This document shows, piece after piece, positions 36,568 to 47,415 of a stretch of DNA of 64,000 nt. Position numbers and translations under genes: made by a program. The stretch is from Verrucomicrobiales bacterium (GTDB lineage Bacteria > Verrucomicrobiota > Verrucomicrobiia > Verrucomicrobiales > V1-33): positions 36,184-100,183 of the forward strand of contig JAQGPJ010000025.1 in the NCBI GenBank assembly GCA_028293125.1, written 5' to 3'. Below the pieces are notes generated by a model that saw only the letters and a program-made list of their open reading frames with translations, had not been told where the DNA came from and did no database searches. Within the stretch, counting starts at the first letter, position 1, and each line of letters begins with the position of its first letter.

Positions 36568-37527
36568 CTAATCCCGGTTGGCGTAAAAAATCTCGCCTTC
36601 GCCTTTGAAGAAGTGAATCAGATTGCGGGTGGCGCGCATGGCCTGGCGGGGCACGCTTTCGTAGGTGCGGCTGCCGATATGCGGCGTGATGAGGGCCTTG
36701 GGATGGCTGGGCAGGGGATCATCAGGTGCCGGGGGCTCGTGCTCCATCACATCCGCCGCGTAGCCGGAGAGCTGTCCGTTGTCCAGCGCCGCCAGCACTG
36801 CGGGAGGATCCACCAGCTCCCCGCGCGAGGTGTTCAGCAGGATGGCCCCCCGGGGCAGCAGGGCCAGCCGTTCCGCGTTGATAAGACGGCGGGTTCCGGC
36901 GTTGAGCATGGTGTGCAGGCTCAGGATTTCGGAAACGCCGAGCAGCTCCTCAATGGTGCCGTGACGCACCACCTGATGACTGCCGCAGAACTCCTCCGGC
37001 CAGTAATTGCCAAAGGCGTGGACCTCCATGTCAAACCCCCGGCAGCGGCGGATCATTTCCTGGCCGATGCGGCCGAGTCCGATGATGCCGATCCTTTTGC
37101 GCCACAGCTCATTGCCGGTGATGCGTTTCCACTGGCCGGCCCGTGTGGCATTGACGGAGTCCACCAGATTCCGCACCAGGGCCAGCAGGAGGCAGAAGGT
37201 GTGCTCCGCGACGGTGGTGTGGTTCACTCCCGGCGTGAAAAGCACCGGGATGTCCAGCTCATGGCAGGCCGAGAGATCGATTTTGTCCAGCCCGATGCCA
37301 TACTTGCTGATGACCTGCAGGCGGGGTCGGGCCTTGGCCAGCACCGCGCGTGTCAGCTCGTCATCGCCGCAGAGGAATCCGTCAAACTTCCCGGCCAGCT
37401 CCAGCATCCGCGCCTCCGTCAACGGGCCGCGCTCGCGCACGATTTCAAATTCCTGGCTCTCCAGCAGCTCATGATGATCGCCGGGAGTGTCCTGATAGCT
37501 GGTGGTGGTGAGGAGGATACGTTTCAT
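36568..37527 (-). CDS. D-isomer-specific 2-hydroxyacid dehydrogenase
   Basis: An NAD-dependent cytosolic dehydrogenase (319 aa) of the phosphoglycerate-dehydrogenase-like family. The start is the ATG of MKRILLTTT; the upstream open frame is Pro/Ala-rich and not family-like. The Rossmann motif IGIIGLGRIGQEM and the catalytic Arg (NTSRGELVD), Glu (ADVMEHEPP) and His (TPHIGSRT) are all present. No ACT or other regulatory domain follows, so it lacks the classical serine feedback module. The substrate might be 3-phosphoglycerate or another 2-hydroxyacid such as glyoxylate; sequence does not decide. It stands between an iron-sulfur assembly pair and the HNH gene. Confidence 0.88.
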   Translation of the reverse strand: MKRILLTTTSYQDTPGDHHELLESQEFEIVRERGPLTEARMLELAGKFDGFLCGDDELTRAVLAKARPRLQVISKYGIGLDKIDLSACHELDIPVLFTPGVNHTTVAEHTFCLLLALVRNLVDSVNATRAGQWKRITGNELWRKRIGIIGLGRIGQEMIRRCRGFDMEVHAFGNYWPEEFCGSHQVVRHGTIEELLGVSEILSLHTMLNAGTRRLINAERLALLPRGAILLNTSRGELVDPPAVLAALDNGQLSGYAADVMEHEPPAPDDPLPSHPKALITPHIGSRTYESVPRQAMRATRNLIHFFKGEGEIFYANRD

Positions 37528-37659
37528 GGGGCGCGGGAATGGCATGTCACTAGCGGCCTGCGCGGGGGCGCGCAAGGGCGTGACCGCAACCGGGCACGGG
37601 GCAGGGCGGGACGCTGCCGATGGGGTGATGGCTGACAACGGCGGAGCTGGCGGCTCCGT

Positions 37660-38268
37660 TCAGTCCAAGGCCGCGAACATCCCCGCCCATGCGGACTGCA
37701 GCTGGACCTGCCATTTCTCCAGAAAGGCCGCACGCTGGGCCAAGGTGGCCAGTTCATCCGCCACGGGCTCATTGGCCTCCCGGCGGCGGTCAATCTCCAC
37801 CAGTGCGTCCCGCTGGCGGCCCAACGCCGCCCGGATGGATTCCCCTGCGGCCTCCAGCCCTTCCCTTGCCACCATCTCCTGGCCGGCCAGGGCAGCTTTC
37901 GCCAGAAAGGAGGCGGCTCCCCGTTGTTTGGCCGCCCATTGCGCCGCCGCCTGCACGGCGCCGCCCACTTGGGTGAAAAGGGAAACCAAGGCTTCATCCA
38001 TCACCACTGCCCGCCCGGCGGCGGCGTGGTCCGGGTATTCCAAGGCAAGCAGCCGCCGCAGCCGGGTGGTGGTGGCGGAAATCCGGGCCGAGGCCTCGTT
38101 CATCCGGGTGAACCGGGCCGTGCGCCGGTCCTTCTCCTCCGCATCCGCCGCGTGGTCCGGATGCACCGCCGCCGCCGCCTTCTGAAAGGCCGCCCGCACC
38201 TCGTCCGTCGTGAGCGCCGCCCGGCGCGGCAGGCCGAGCAGGGCGAAATCGTCATCCCCGGCGCTCAT
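37660..38268 (-). CDS. J-domain co-chaperone, HscB-like
   Basis: A 202-aa cytosolic protein. The N-terminal about 75 residues form a J domain (DDFALLGLP, AAFQKAAAAVHPDHA with the HPD tripeptide that stimulates an Hsp70 partner). The remaining about 125 residues are helical, Ala-rich and end LEKWQVQLQSAWAGMF, as in the helical C-terminal domain of HscB. It overlaps the stop of the IscA-type gene by 4 bp, so the two are translationally coupled. This supports a role in iron-sulfur cluster delivery. HscB identity is inferred; hscA, iscS and iscU are not in the window. Confidence 0.75.
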   Translation of the reverse strand: MSAGDDDFALLGLPRRAALTTDEVRAAFQKAAAAVHPDHAADAEEKDRRTARFTRMNEASARISATTTRLRRLLALEYPDHAAAGRAVVMDEALVSLFTQVGGAVQAAAQWAAKQRGAASFLAKAALAGQEMVAREGLEAAGESIRAALGRQRDALVEIDRRREANEPVADELATLAQRAAFLEKWQVQLQSAWAGMFAALD

Positions 38269-38651
38269 GCCGCAAAGCTTTCCCCGCAGGAGCAGGTCAC
38301 GATGGCGTTGGGGTTGGTCACCTTGAAGCCCCCCTGCTGAAGGTCATCGCTGAAATCCAGCTCCGAGCCGGTGACGAACAGAGCGCTTTTGGGATCGATC
38401 ATGACCCGCACCCCGCCGCTCTCCACCATGATGTCGCGGTCCGCGGGGCCATCCACCAGATCCATTTTATACTGAAGCCCGGAGCAGCCGCCGCCGACCA
38501 CAGCCACGCGCAGGCCGCCGTGCTCCGCCCGGCCCTGCTTTTTCAGCAGCCCCCCCAGGCGGGCGGAGGCGGCGGGCAGGACTTTGATCAGGCGCTCGTT
38601 GCCGATTTTGAAATTCACCGTGCGGGGCGGCGGGGGGGCGGCGGGATTCAT
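38265..38651 (-). CDS. Iron-sulfur cluster assembly/carrier protein, IscA/ErpA-like
   Basis: An A-type iron-sulfur carrier (128 aa). The three family cysteines are present in GGGCSGLQYKM and TCSCGESF (C-x(n)-C-x-C), which bind iron or a 2Fe-2S cluster for transfer to apo-enzymes. The N-terminus has a 15-residue Pro-rich extension before the conserved core. It is the first gene of a coupled pair with the J-domain protein. Whether it is IscA, SufA or ErpA cannot be separated from sequence alone. Confidence 0.9.
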   Translation of the reverse strand: MNPAAPPPPRTVNFKIGNERLIKVLPAASARLGGLLKKQGRAEHGGLRVAVVGGGCSGLQYKMDLVDGPADRDIMVESGGVRVMIDPKSALFVTGSELDFSDDLQQGGFKVTNPNAIVTCSCGESFAA

Positions 38652-38833
38652 GATCCGGCCACCATAAAGCCGGGATTTTTCCCGTCAACCCGGCCCTCCC
38701 CCGCGCACGGCCTGCTCTGCGGATGGTGAGGAAGCCTGAAACAATGCCTTGCCGGACGCCGGGACGTGCATACAATCCTCCATTCCCATTCATTTTTCTA
38801 TTAATCCCCCAGCATTTACATACTATTCCGACC

Positions 38834-40012
38834 ATGAACAGCGCTCCTGAAAAATCGTCCAAACGCGGAATCCTCCTCGTCGCAGGGATTGGCGTCGTCC
38901 TTGTGCTGTGGGGTATTTCCGAGACCAACAATCAGACTCTGATGATGCAGAACACCAGGTTGGAGACCGCTGTTGCGGAGCGGACCTCCGAGATCGGCAA
39001 AAAGAATGAGGCAATCCAGGATCTCGATAGCAAAAATAAGACGCTCAACGAGGACGTGAAGGACAAAGGGCTGAAAATCACCGGCCTGGAATCCACCCTG
39101 ACTGAAAAGCAGAAGGCGCTTGCAGCCCTTGACCAGAAGCTGCTGACCACCAACAACGACCTGCTGAAAACCCGCAGCGATCTGGAGGCCTCCGCCGGCC
39201 GCGAGAAGGATCTCAACGGCAAGCTGGAGCTGGCCGTCCGCCGTGAGGCCACCCTGCGTGCGGACCTCACCGCCGGTGCCCAGCGCGAAACCGGCATGAA
39301 AAACACCATCGCGAGCCTGGAGAAAGCCCGCACCGACCTGAATGCCGCCCTCGACTTGCGCGGCAACCAGCTCACGGAGGCCCAGAAGCGTGAGGAGGCC
39401 CTCAAGGGGGACCTTGCGGCCCGTCTGAACGATCTCAAAGTGGCCCAGGAGAAGGAGACCATGCTGAAAGGCGAGGTGCTGGCCGGCATTGAGCGTGAGA
39501 AGACCGCTCAGAGCACCGTGGCCTCCCTGGAAAAGGAAAAAACCGATCTCTCCGCCTCCATCAAAACCAAGGCCGACGAGGTCACCAAGCTGGACCAGAG
39601 CCTGAAGGACCTGAACAAGGCCTTCGCCGAGCAGCAGAGCGCCAAGGAGGCGCTTCTCAAAACCAACGAGGCCCTCGGCAAGGAGAAGGTGGAGCTCATG
39701 GCCGCCCGCGACACCCTTGAGAAGCAGATCAACGAGCTCACCGAGCGCCTGAAAACCCTCTCGGAGCAGAACAAAAACCAGCAGGGCGCCTTCCAGAGCC
39801 TGCAGCGCGAGCGTGACGGTCTCTCCGGCCAAGTCGAGACCGCCCGGAAAGAGCTCAGCGAAATCTCCATGCAGCGCGACGGCCTGAAAGGCGAGCGCGA
39901 CCAGTTCCAGACCTCCTGCGACGCGCTGATCCGCAAGCTGGAGCAGTTGAATCAAAAGGTGCAGGTGCTGGAGAAGGAGTTCACTTCTCTCAACGAGGCC
40001 CGCAGCGCCTGA
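38834..40012 (+). CDS. Membrane-anchored coiled-coil protein
   Basis: A 392-aa protein starting at the ATG of MNSAPEKSSKRG. A single transmembrane helix (about residues 12-28, GILLVAGIGVVLVLWGI) is preceded by basic residues. Essentially everything after residue 40 is charged, proline-poor coiled coil. The coil contains internal duplication: TIASLEKARTDLNAALD and TVASLEKEKTDLSASI stand about 70 residues apart in similar surroundings. An N-in orientation places the rod in the periplasm. It may act as a structural spacer or in envelope or cell-shape organisation. No family is recognised. A strong terminator follows. Confidence 0.75.
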   Translation: MNSAPEKSSKRGILLVAGIGVVLVLWGISETNNQTLMMQNTRLETAVAERTSEIGKKNEAIQDLDSKNKTLNEDVKDKGLKITGLESTLTEKQKALAALDQKLLTTNNDLLKTRSDLEASAGREKDLNGKLELAVRREATLRADLTAGAQRETGMKNTIASLEKARTDLNAALDLRGNQLTEAQKREEALKGDLAARLNDLKVAQEKETMLKGEVLAGIEREKTAQSTVASLEKEKTDLSASIKTKADEVTKLDQSLKDLNKAFAEQQSAKEALLKTNEALGKEKVELMAARDTLEKQINELTERLKTLSEQNKNQQGAFQSLQRERDGLSGQVETARKELSEISMQRDGLKGERDQFQTSCDALIRKLEQLNQKVQVLEKEFTSLNEARSA

Positions 40013-40052
40013 GAGCAGTCTTCGGCCGCACTATCAATCCGTAATGACTCAT

Positions 40053-40081
40053 AAAGCCGCCGGGAATTCCGGCGGCTTTTT
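40053..40081 (+). terminator. Intrinsic terminator after the coiled-coil gene
   Basis: A perfect 11-bp stem (AAAGCCGCCGG at 40053-40063 with CCGGCGGCTTT at 40069-40079), a 5-nt loop and a T run. Confidence 0.9.
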
Positions 40082-40185
40082 GTTTGTAGGACAAGTCTGT
40101 CACGCATGCCGCCATCGGCACGATTCCATGCCTGAAGCCAGATTCCCCAGGTGCGACCGGTTAGTGATCCAGTCCGGACTGCATT

Positions 40186-41769
40186 TTGAAGGTGTTTGCA
40201 TGTCATGATGTGTCCTCCCGAAAGGATTTTTCCATTCCAGAGGCGAGTGGGAATCCGGCCTGTTTTGTGACTGCCGACCTGAATGCACTCGCAACATGCG
40301 CACGCAGTGCTGAAAATCATCGATTTCACTGCTGTGGCGGGGCTTATGATCCGGCGGGAAACATGTCATCACTGATGATCCAGCCCCCGGCCCGCTCCGG
40401 CTCCAAGCGGATGCGCTCCTATACAAACCGCAACCAGCTCACCCAGGTGAGGGGAATAGGCAAAACCATGGTCGAGGACATCGTTGACGAGGCTGCCTCT
40501 GTCACTGTCAATGGCAACCCCGCCGCCGTTCAGAAACTTGGAGTTTCCGGCCCATGGCGCTTTCAGGAGGAGGTGAGCTTCCCTTCCTCGGAACCGCCTC
40601 CCTGGCTGTCCAGGCCACTGACGGTTCCGGTAATCCAGGATCTCCAACTATTCCGTGGCGGTCGGCGGCATTTCGCAAAAAATGGAATACGGTCTCAATG
40701 GCAAACTTACTGCCTTGAAAAACAGTTCCTCCACCGTCCTGCGTGCCTTCACCTTGAATTCCGCAAAACACCTCCTCTCCGTGCAGAGCCCAGGCATTGC
40801 CGCCATCGCCTGCACAACGGCGCCTCCTGGATCATCCAGACCAGATGGGGCATTTATCTGGGATGGCCTTGTGCTGGTGCGAAAGCGAAATGTCAGTGAC
40901 AGCACCGCTATCGCCAGCTACTTTAACAACGGCGAGCAACAGGGTTCGGCCCTTCTGGTCTATCAACCGGACCATCCTAGCAGCGTCCGAAACTGGTATC
41001 GGGTCAGAGATGGACCGCGCGGCGCCTCCACCTTCACCCCCTTCGGCCAGCGCACTGTCACCGCCACCGCTCCCGGAGTTCCCGAGCGCGGACACATCGG
41101 TCATTTCCATCATGACGCCACTGGTCTTCTCCCCGCTCTGTTCCGCGTCCACAACCCGGACATGGGGCGCTGGATCTCGGAGGATCCTATTGGCGAGACC
41201 GGCGGACTCAATCTTTATCAATACGTGGAAAAACAGCCGGGCAAATTACATTGGCCCATTTCGACTCAGGGATTATTACGCTGGTGTGAATGGATCAGCT
41301 ATTGCTGTGGGAGGGATGACACTTGGCGTCGGCTTGGTGCTGGTCACGTCCGATTTGGGCGGTTCGGGACTTTATTTCACGCGAGCCATAGGAGTGGGTG
41401 CTGAGATTGGGATCTTGGGCACCTTCGAAAGTGTCACAAGTATATCGGACGGCAACGGATCGCTAAATGCCAGTGGGCTGGGAATCGGGTTAAGCGCAGC
41501 ATATTTGACGGAGCACATTGGTGACGCGTCAAGGGATGCCGTTGCCTGGAGGACCGGGGAAAGGACTTCCTAGGACCGAGAATGCTGGACGGACTGGGAT
41601 TCTGTCCCAATCTGAAATACAATTATGGAATGAAGTTTGCGCTCTCGGCGACGGACACAACAACACAACAACTGGTAATCTCACGCTCAACGATTTGGCA
41701 GGTTTGCAGCATGAATCGAATCCGGAATTGTGTGGTTCTTTGATCCATGTGCTTGAGCGGGCTGTTTAA
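40186..41769 (+). pseudogene. RHS/YD-repeat protein remnant
   Basis: A degraded C-terminal portion of an RHS-type protein, spread over three frames. YD-repeat-like pieces appear at 40330-40480 (AYDPAGNMSSL, YTNRNQLTQV). Then a nearly continuous frame at 40655-41240 carries the hallmark core end: GHIGHFHHDATGL, then NPDMGRWISEDPIGETGGLN followed by LYQYVEKQPG. Immediately after it the frame changes, and a Gly-rich hydrophobic tail (DYYAGVNGSAIAVGG onward) runs to 41573, with a further piece to 41769. The large N-terminal part is missing, so no secretion signal remains. The tail after the DPIGE core corresponds to the variable toxin-tip position of RHS proteins. The gene is almost certainly inactive. 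Confidence 0.8.
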
Positions 41770-41783
41770 ACACAAAGAAGCAG

Positions 41784-42131
41784 GTGAAATTTATAAAAAG
41801 AATTCTGCTGCCAGATGGGGGAAATCCGTTCGCCTGCAGGCGGAATAACTGGAAAATCGCGTTGGGCGGCATCGCCGCCGCCTTTTTGAGCGTGACTTTG
41901 GAGGTGGTTTTGTTCAGGACTGATTATTCACCTTATCCGGTATATCTAGCTTTTTTTGCACTATACATTCTTAGAAGATATATTTTAATCCGTTGCCCAA
42001 ACTGTGGGAATATTTTAAGAACTTATCAGGGTTTGAATACGGATATTATAGTGAAAAATAAAACAACATGCCTGGATTGCGGATTTACCGAGCAGGAGTT
42101 TTTGGAGGGGAACCATCAATCAAAACATTGA
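41784..42131 (+). CDS. Small membrane protein with zinc ribbon, candidate RHS-associated immunity gene
   Basis: A 115-aa protein with a GTG start, preceded by an AAGAAGCAGG-like ribosome-binding site. Two hydrophobic helices lie at about 24-44 and 50-67. They are followed by a four-cysteine ribbon, RCPNCGNILRTY and TCLDCGFTE, likely binding zinc on the cytosolic side. It is strikingly AT-rich compared with the core genes and is intact although the RHS gene just upstream is broken. Position directly behind an RHS tip is where immunity genes normally sit, so that role is plausible but only by location. I do not recognise the family. Confidence 0.65.
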   Translation: MKFIKRILLPDGGNPFACRRNNWKIALGGIAAAFLSVTLEVVLFRTDYSPYPVYLAFFALYILRRYILIRCPNCGNILRTYQGLNTDIIVKNKTTCLDCGFTEQEFLEGNHQSKH

Positions 42132-42144
42132 GCGCCGTCCGGAT

Positions 42145-43145
42145 TTAACTCCTTCTTTTGATAGTGGCGAGATCCAGTGCCGGTCGCAGATAATTGATTA
42201 GCGAGCCGCTGCCTGTGGCAAGGGAGCTGGACACCCGATGACTGCGCAGGGCAAGGGCGGCGGTGATGCTTTTCATGACCTCATATGCCCGCGCCCTGCG
42301 TTCGTTTTTCGGGCAATGCGGCGTTTTGTGCTCGATCGCGCCTCCGTGCAGTCCGCGTTCGGCGGGGTTGTTGGTCGGTTCGATCTCAGGACGCTCCACA
42401 AAGAGCAGGACGCACCCGCTGTCATGCCGCAGCCCGATGCCGTCGGGCAGCCGCTGATTGTCTTGGTCCCTGTGTTGCCGGTCACGCAGCTGGCGGTCAA
42501 TCTTTTGCCGGATCAGCCGCCCACGTTCCCGGTATGGCTCCGGAACGCATTCTCCGGCCGATGGTCCCGTCACAGTTGCGTGGCTTCACGCAGAGTGGCT
42601 TTGAACTCCCGAGTGAAGGCCTTCGGCCGGCTGGTCTTTGGCTCCTCCACGGGGCTGGGTTTTTGAGGAGATGGCTGGAGGCATTTCTGCTGTTCGACGG
42701 TGTCCAGCGCCTCCGCCCCATAACTGGTGCCACGGTCGGTCCAAACACTCCGGCAAAGCAGACGCCGGACATCTCCACCACCTCCTGATGCCGGTTCCGC
42801 CGGTGTGTCCTCCACCGTGTCCACCCGCTTCCCCATCTCCAGCGGGGCTCAGCACCAAGGACAGCCGGGTGAACCGAACGGCGCACGCAGGTCCTCAACC
42901 CTGTCCGCCGGACCGGGCACCGGCTCCTTCCGTCTCTCAAACCGGACTTTTCCTTGGTGGCGGTGCTGCTTTTTCGAGGTGCCTAAGCCGCGACCTTTGG
43001 AAAACGGGGCCGCCGGCCGCTTCGCGGCCCGCACCTGTTCCTTCAGCTCGGCATTCTTTTTCTCCAGAGGCTCCACCCGTCCCCATGCCGCGGGCTTTGG
43101 CAGCATGCCTTGGCTCACTGTCTTCCAAGGTCCTGCCCGCCGCAC
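42145..43145 (-). pseudogene. IS66-type transposase remnant
   Basis: Minus-strand fragments in order: AELKEQVRAAKRPAAPFSKG (the N-terminal coiled leader and AAPFSKG motif of IS66 TnpC), PGPADRVEDLRAP, then RGTSYGAEALDTVEQQK, KAFTREFKATLREATQL, RERGRLIRQKIDRQL and finally FVERPEIEPTNNPAERGL near the end. The NN-AER element is the IS66 DDE-domain C-terminal signature. Frames change several times, and the central catalytic Asp region is missing. The remnant is about 1 kb against roughly 1.4-1.6 kb for an intact gene. The element is dead. Terminal inverted repeats were not identified. Confidence 0.75.
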
Positions 43146-43205
43146 GCATCGCGGTGAAAGCTTGCCTATTGAAGAAGATGCCGGTGCCTGGATTGGATCC
43201 TTGGG

Positions 43206-46200
43206 TCACCCCGCCACCGCCTCGCCCCGATGATACGCCGTGCGCAGCGCCCGCAGGAGGTTTTCGCTCCGGACCGGTTTGGAAAGGTAGTCGTCCATGC
43301 CGGCGGCGAGGCACTCGTCGCGGTCGCTGCCGAGGGCGTTTGCGGTGAGGGCGATCATCCAGGGGCGGGTGTCCGGGGGATAGCGGCGGCATATTTCCCG
43401 GGCGGCCTCCATCCCGTCCATCCCGGGCATCTGCACATCCATCAGGATGACGTCGAACTCTCCTTCCTCCACCGCGTGAAGCGCCTCCAGGCCGTTGGAG
43501 ACCGTGATGGCACTGTATCCCATGCGGTTCAGGTGCAGGTTCACCACGCGCTGATTGACGGGATTGTCCTCAGCCACCAGGATGCGGAGCGGTCGGGCGG
43601 CGCCGGGCTGGTCGTCGGACGGGGAGTCGGCGGCGGCTTTGCGCGGGGAATAGGCGGCAGTCAGGATGTTCCGCACAGCATTGAAAAGCGGCAAGACCTT
43701 GACCGGCTTGGTGAGGACACCGGACAGACCCAGCGACTTTGAATCGCGGCCGCGCTCCCCCACGGAGGTGAGCACCAGAATGGGCAGTTCCTGTTCGGAG
43801 CGGTGCCGGCGGATTTCAGCCGCCAGTTCATAGCCATCCATACCGGGCATGATCACATCGACGATGGCCAGATCGAATCTCTCTCCGGCGTTGATCTGCT
43901 CCAGCGCTTGGGCGGCGTTCTCCGCGGTCACCGGCACCATGCCCCACGATTCGATCTGCATTTTCAGAACCCAGCGGTTGGTGGCGTTGTCATCCACGAT
44001 CAAAATCCGCAGTCCCGCCAGATTGCGCATGGCCGAAGGGCCGGGGTTGGCCGTGACCATGGCCATGGCTGCGGATGAGGGAATTTCAACCGGCAGAAGC
44101 GGGATTTCAAAATGGAAAATGGAGCCCTTGCCCTCTGCGGACTCGACCCAGATGCGCCCGCCCATGTTCTGGATCAGCCGGTGGGAAATGGCCAGTCCCA
44201 GCCCGGTGCCGCCAAACCTCCGGGTGGTGGAGGCATCCACCTGACTGAAGGCGCTGAAAAGGCGGCTCCGCTGGCTTTCCGGAATGCCGATGCCGGTGTC
44301 ACTGACCGCGGCGTGAAGAAAATTCCCGGCTTCCTGACGGGTGATGGATATTTTGAGAAAAACCTCCCCTTTGTTGGTGAACTTGACGGCGTTGCCGACC
44401 AGATTCACCAGAACTTGGCGCAGCCGGGTGGGATCGCTCAGGATGGCCTCCGGAGCCTCGGGGTCGATCCAGCACATCAGATCCAGCTTTTTTTTGGCGG
44501 CATGGCCCGCCAGCAGGTCGAGCACAGACTCCACACAGTCCCGCAGATGCACCGGAATGCGCTCCAGATCCAGCTGCCCGGACTCGATTTTGGAGAAGTC
44601 CAGAATGTCGTTGATCAGACTCAGCAGGACATCCCCGCTGTTGTGAATGGTCTCCACAAACTCACGCTCACGGGCGTCCAGCTGGCCATCCATCAGCAGC
44701 TCCGACATGCCGATGACAGCGTTGAGCGGAGTGCGGATCTCGTGGCTCATATTGGCCAGAAACTCCGCTTTGGCCTTGGCATCGGCCTCGGCGCGCCTGG
44801 TGGCGGCCTCCAGTTGGATGTTGCGCTGTTTAAGCAACTCAGCGTCTTTGTAACGGTCATCGATGTCCTGGATGATGCCATGCAGGGCCAACACCCCGCC
44901 GCTCTCATCCTGAACGGACTCACCACGAATATAAATCCACTTCTGGCGTCCCGTGGCCGCGATCAGCCGGGCCTCCCCCTCAAACGGCTCCCCTGTAGCG
45001 ATGGAGTTCTCCACCATCCCGCTGATGCGGAGGCGGTCCTCCGGGTGATAGAGTTCGATAGCCTTGTCCAGCGGGAGAACAGTGCCGGGAGGAACCTCGA
45101 GGATTTTGCAGGTCATGTCCGACCAGCTCAGCCTCTTTCCTTGGATAACCATCTCCCAGTGGCCCATGCGGGCGATGCGGCCAGCGGATTCCTGAAGTGC
45201 TTGGGTGGCCTTCCTGTTGCGCAGCAGTTCGCGCAGCTCCCGCTCCATGCGTTTCCGGTCGGTGATGTCCACCGCCGTACCTAGAAAGCCGGACTGAAGA
45301 CCCCCGGCTGTGCCATCCAGCACCGTGACCATGAGATCCACAATGCGCCGTGATCCGTCCCGGCGCACATACGTCCATTCACGGCGCTCACTGCCGTTGC
45401 GCAGGGGAATGGCGGTGAAGACGTCAATACCGCTGATTTCACAGCCAAGCTCCTGTGACAGCTCCGCCGCGCGGGCGGCCATCTCGTCGGGATCATGGAG
45501 CATGGAGCAACTTTTCCTACCCAGCATTTCAGCGGCGGAGTAGCCCGCCAGGCACTCCGCCCCTTTGCTGAAATAAGTGACTTTGCCCTCGTTGTCCGCG
45601 GCGATGACCGAGACCCCGATGGCCGAGTCCAGCACCTGGGCCAACCGTTCCTCGCTGGCCTGCTGCTGTCTTTCAGCCAGCAGGCGCTCTTGGATTTCCT
45701 TCTTCAGCCTGCGGTTCCGCACACTGGCCTCCTGCAGCCACCATACCGCCGCGGCCAGAGCCAAGGACAGCAGGGAGCCCAGCCCAAGGGTCACCACCGG
45801 CAGCCGGATGGAGGCCAGGGTGGCGGACTCAGGTTCAACCACAAAGCGCCATTTATGCCTGTAAAAATCAACGGTGACCTCCGCGGCAGTGCCCTCGCCC
45901 GCGGGCTGCCGGGGCAGATCGCCGGCAATCAGCTCATTGTTCTCAAAAAACGCGATGCGGCAGGCCGAGAAGGCGGGTTCAGCCATGGCGGACTGCTGCA
46001 GATCCTTCAGCCGGAAGACTCCGAAGAGAAAACCATCAAACTCCCCGTTGGGGAACATGGGGAGGTAAATCAGAAATCCCCTGCTGCCGTCGTGCAGCGC
46101 GAGGGTCGGGGAAACCACCGGGCGGCGTGACTTGAGAGACTGCTCCAGCGGTTCCATGGATTTCCACCGGGTTTCCTGATGAAAATCCTGACCGGTGTAG

Positions 46201-47195
46201 GGTGAGCCGTTGGCATCGGGCTCCACCCAGTCCGCGCGCCAGGAGGCATCCGTGCGGCCAATGGCCCGGCACACGGGCTCCTCTTTCATGCAGGCCCGGG
46301 CATCCGCCCTCCATTCACGGTATGGAGTGGTCCCGCCGTCCTGCTCCCAGCGCATGCGGATACGCTCCAGGCTGCGGAGCACGAACTGAAAGCGGTCCAG
46401 CGAATCATTGGCCACGCTTTTGGCCACCACCTCAGCCTGTTCGCGGATGCCGCGGGAACGGTCGGCGGCCATGGCCTGCCACAGCATCAGGGACACCGCC
46501 ATGGTGCCGAGCGCCACGGGGACCGGCAGCAGCCGGTCCTCCAGCAGCCGCCCGGCCCCTATCCACTGGGTGGCCAGCAGCCCGATGCCCAGGATGGCGA
46601 GGCCGGCGGCGGTGTGCACCGCCATGCCGGTGCTGCCGCCGGTGATAAAGAGGACTTTGAATCCCAGTGCATAGGCGCACAGGCCCATGGCTCCCAGAGA
46701 GAGCACCAGGGTGCCGGCGACCCAGATCAGCGGACGCCGCAGCCGCGGGAAAAGACCGGCGTTGCCGAGGAGGAGGAGACTCAGGCCGCACAGGATAAAT
46801 CCCCAGCTGGCGGGCATGAAGGGACGGCTGGAGGCGAAGAGAGGGAAGGAGGGCAGGCTCCGCAGCAGTGACTCCAGCCCCAGGCTCCAGCCGCTCAGGA
46901 ACTCAATCACCAGCGCTCCGGCCAGGGCCAGCGTGCCGGCACCGCAGATGACAGGCACGGTCCGGGGAAAAATCCGGAAAGCGGTGGCGGCCAGTCCGGT
47001 GCCGCAGGCGGTGAACATCGCCGCCGTAAGATAGCCCATGGGCACCAGATCCTCACGGAGCCGCACAATTCCGGCATGCCCGGCATGCCACCCGGCCATC
47101 ACGGTGATCCCCAGAATGAGGACAGCAAGCGCGCAGCCACCGGTCACGAGGCGCGCCCATGGAATCCGATTCAGAAAAGTCCGTCGCTTGATCAT
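43206..47195 (-). CDS. Hybrid sensor histidine kinase with CHASE-like, PAS and two receiver domains
   Basis: A 1,329-aa membrane sensor if started at the ATG of [12 protein letters not shown]; a TTG 51 bp upstream is possible. Domains in order: several N-terminal transmembrane helices (about 1-230), an extracytoplasmic CHASE-like sensor ending at a helix near 480, and two PAS/PAC modules (about 520-780). The HisKA box is [20 protein letters not shown] with phospho-acceptor His818. HATPase ([21 protein letters not shown]) and two receiver domains with Asp1113 ([11 protein letters not shown]) and Asp1253 ([11 protein letters not shown]) follow. No HPt domain or DNA-binding output is fused. A separate HPt/regulator must complete the phosphorelay; none is adjacent. 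The signal is unknown. Confidence 0.93.
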   Translation of the reverse strand: MIKRRTFLNRIPWARLVTGGCALAVLILGITVMAGWHAGHAGIVRLREDLVPMGYLTAAMFTACGTGLAATAFRIFPRTVPVICGAGTLALAGALVIEFLSGWSLGLESLLRSLPSFPLFASSRPFMPASWGFILCGLSLLLLGNAGLFPRLRRPLIWVAGTLVLSLGAMGLCAYALGFKVLFITGGSTGMAVHTAAGLAILGIGLLATQWIGAGRLLEDRLLPVPVALGTMAVSLMLWQAMAADRSRGIREQAEVVAKSVANDSLDRFQFVLRSLERIRMRWEQDGGTTPYREWRADARACMKEEPVCRAIGRTDASWRADWVEPDANGSPYTGQDFHQETRWKSMEPLEQSLKSRRPVVSPTLALHDGSRGFLIYLPMFPNGEFDGFLFGVFRLKDLQQSAMAEPAFSACRIAFFENNELIAGDLPRQPAGEGTAAEVTVDFYRHKWRFVVEPESATLASIRLPVVTLGLGSLLSLALAAAVWWLQEASVRNRRLKKEIQERLLAERQQQASEERLAQVLDSAIGVSVIAADNEGKVTYFSKGAECLAGYSAAEMLGRKSCSMLHDPDEMAARAAELSQELGCEISGIDVFTAIPLRNGSERREWTYVRRDGSRRIVDLMVTVLDGTAGGLQSGFLGTAVDITDRKRMERELRELLRNRKATQALQESAGRIARMGHWEMVIQGKRLSWSDMTCKILEVPPGTVLPLDKAIELYHPEDRLRISGMVENSIATGEPFEGEARLIAATGRQKWIYIRGESVQDESGGVLALHGIIQDIDDRYKDAELLKQRNIQLEAATRRAEADAKAKAEFLANMSHEIRTPLNAVIGMSELLMDGQLDAREREFVETIHNSGDVLLSLINDILDFSKIESGQLDLERIPVHLRDCVESVLDLLAGHAAKKKLDLMCWIDPEAPEAILSDPTRLRQVLVNLVGNAVKFTNKGEVFLKISITRQEAGNFLHAAVSDTGIGIPESQRSRLFSAFSQVDASTTRRFGGTGLGLAISHRLIQNMGGRIWVESAEGKGSIFHFEIPLLPVEIPSSAAMAMVTANPGPSAMRNLAGLRILIVDDNATNRWVLKMQIESWGMVPVTAENAAQALEQINAGERFDLAIVDVIMPGMDGYELAAEIRRHRSEQELPILVLTSVGERGRDSKSLGLSGVLTKPVKVLPLFNAVRNILTAAYSPRKAAADSPSDDQPGAARPLRILVAEDNPVNQRVVNLHLNRMGYSAITVSNGLEALHAVEEGEFDVILMDVQMPGMDGMEAAREICRRYPPDTRPWMIALTANALGSDRDECLAAGMDDYLSKPVRSENLLRALRTAYHRGEAVAG

Positions 47196-47415
47196 GTTGA
47201 ACACGCTAAATACAACGAGGCACCACACGGGCGGAAGCAGAGCCAAAGTGCTGGTTTTTCATTGTTTTGAATGAAATACCTGAAAAAAGATATTTGGCGA
47301 CGTCTTTTAAGTGGCTTCCGGCAAATAGAGGCTGAACGGACCCGGCACACAAGGCTGATGGATGCCTGGGCAAACAGGAATGGCCTGCGGAAAAAGGAGG
47401 CACAGGGCGTCTTTT

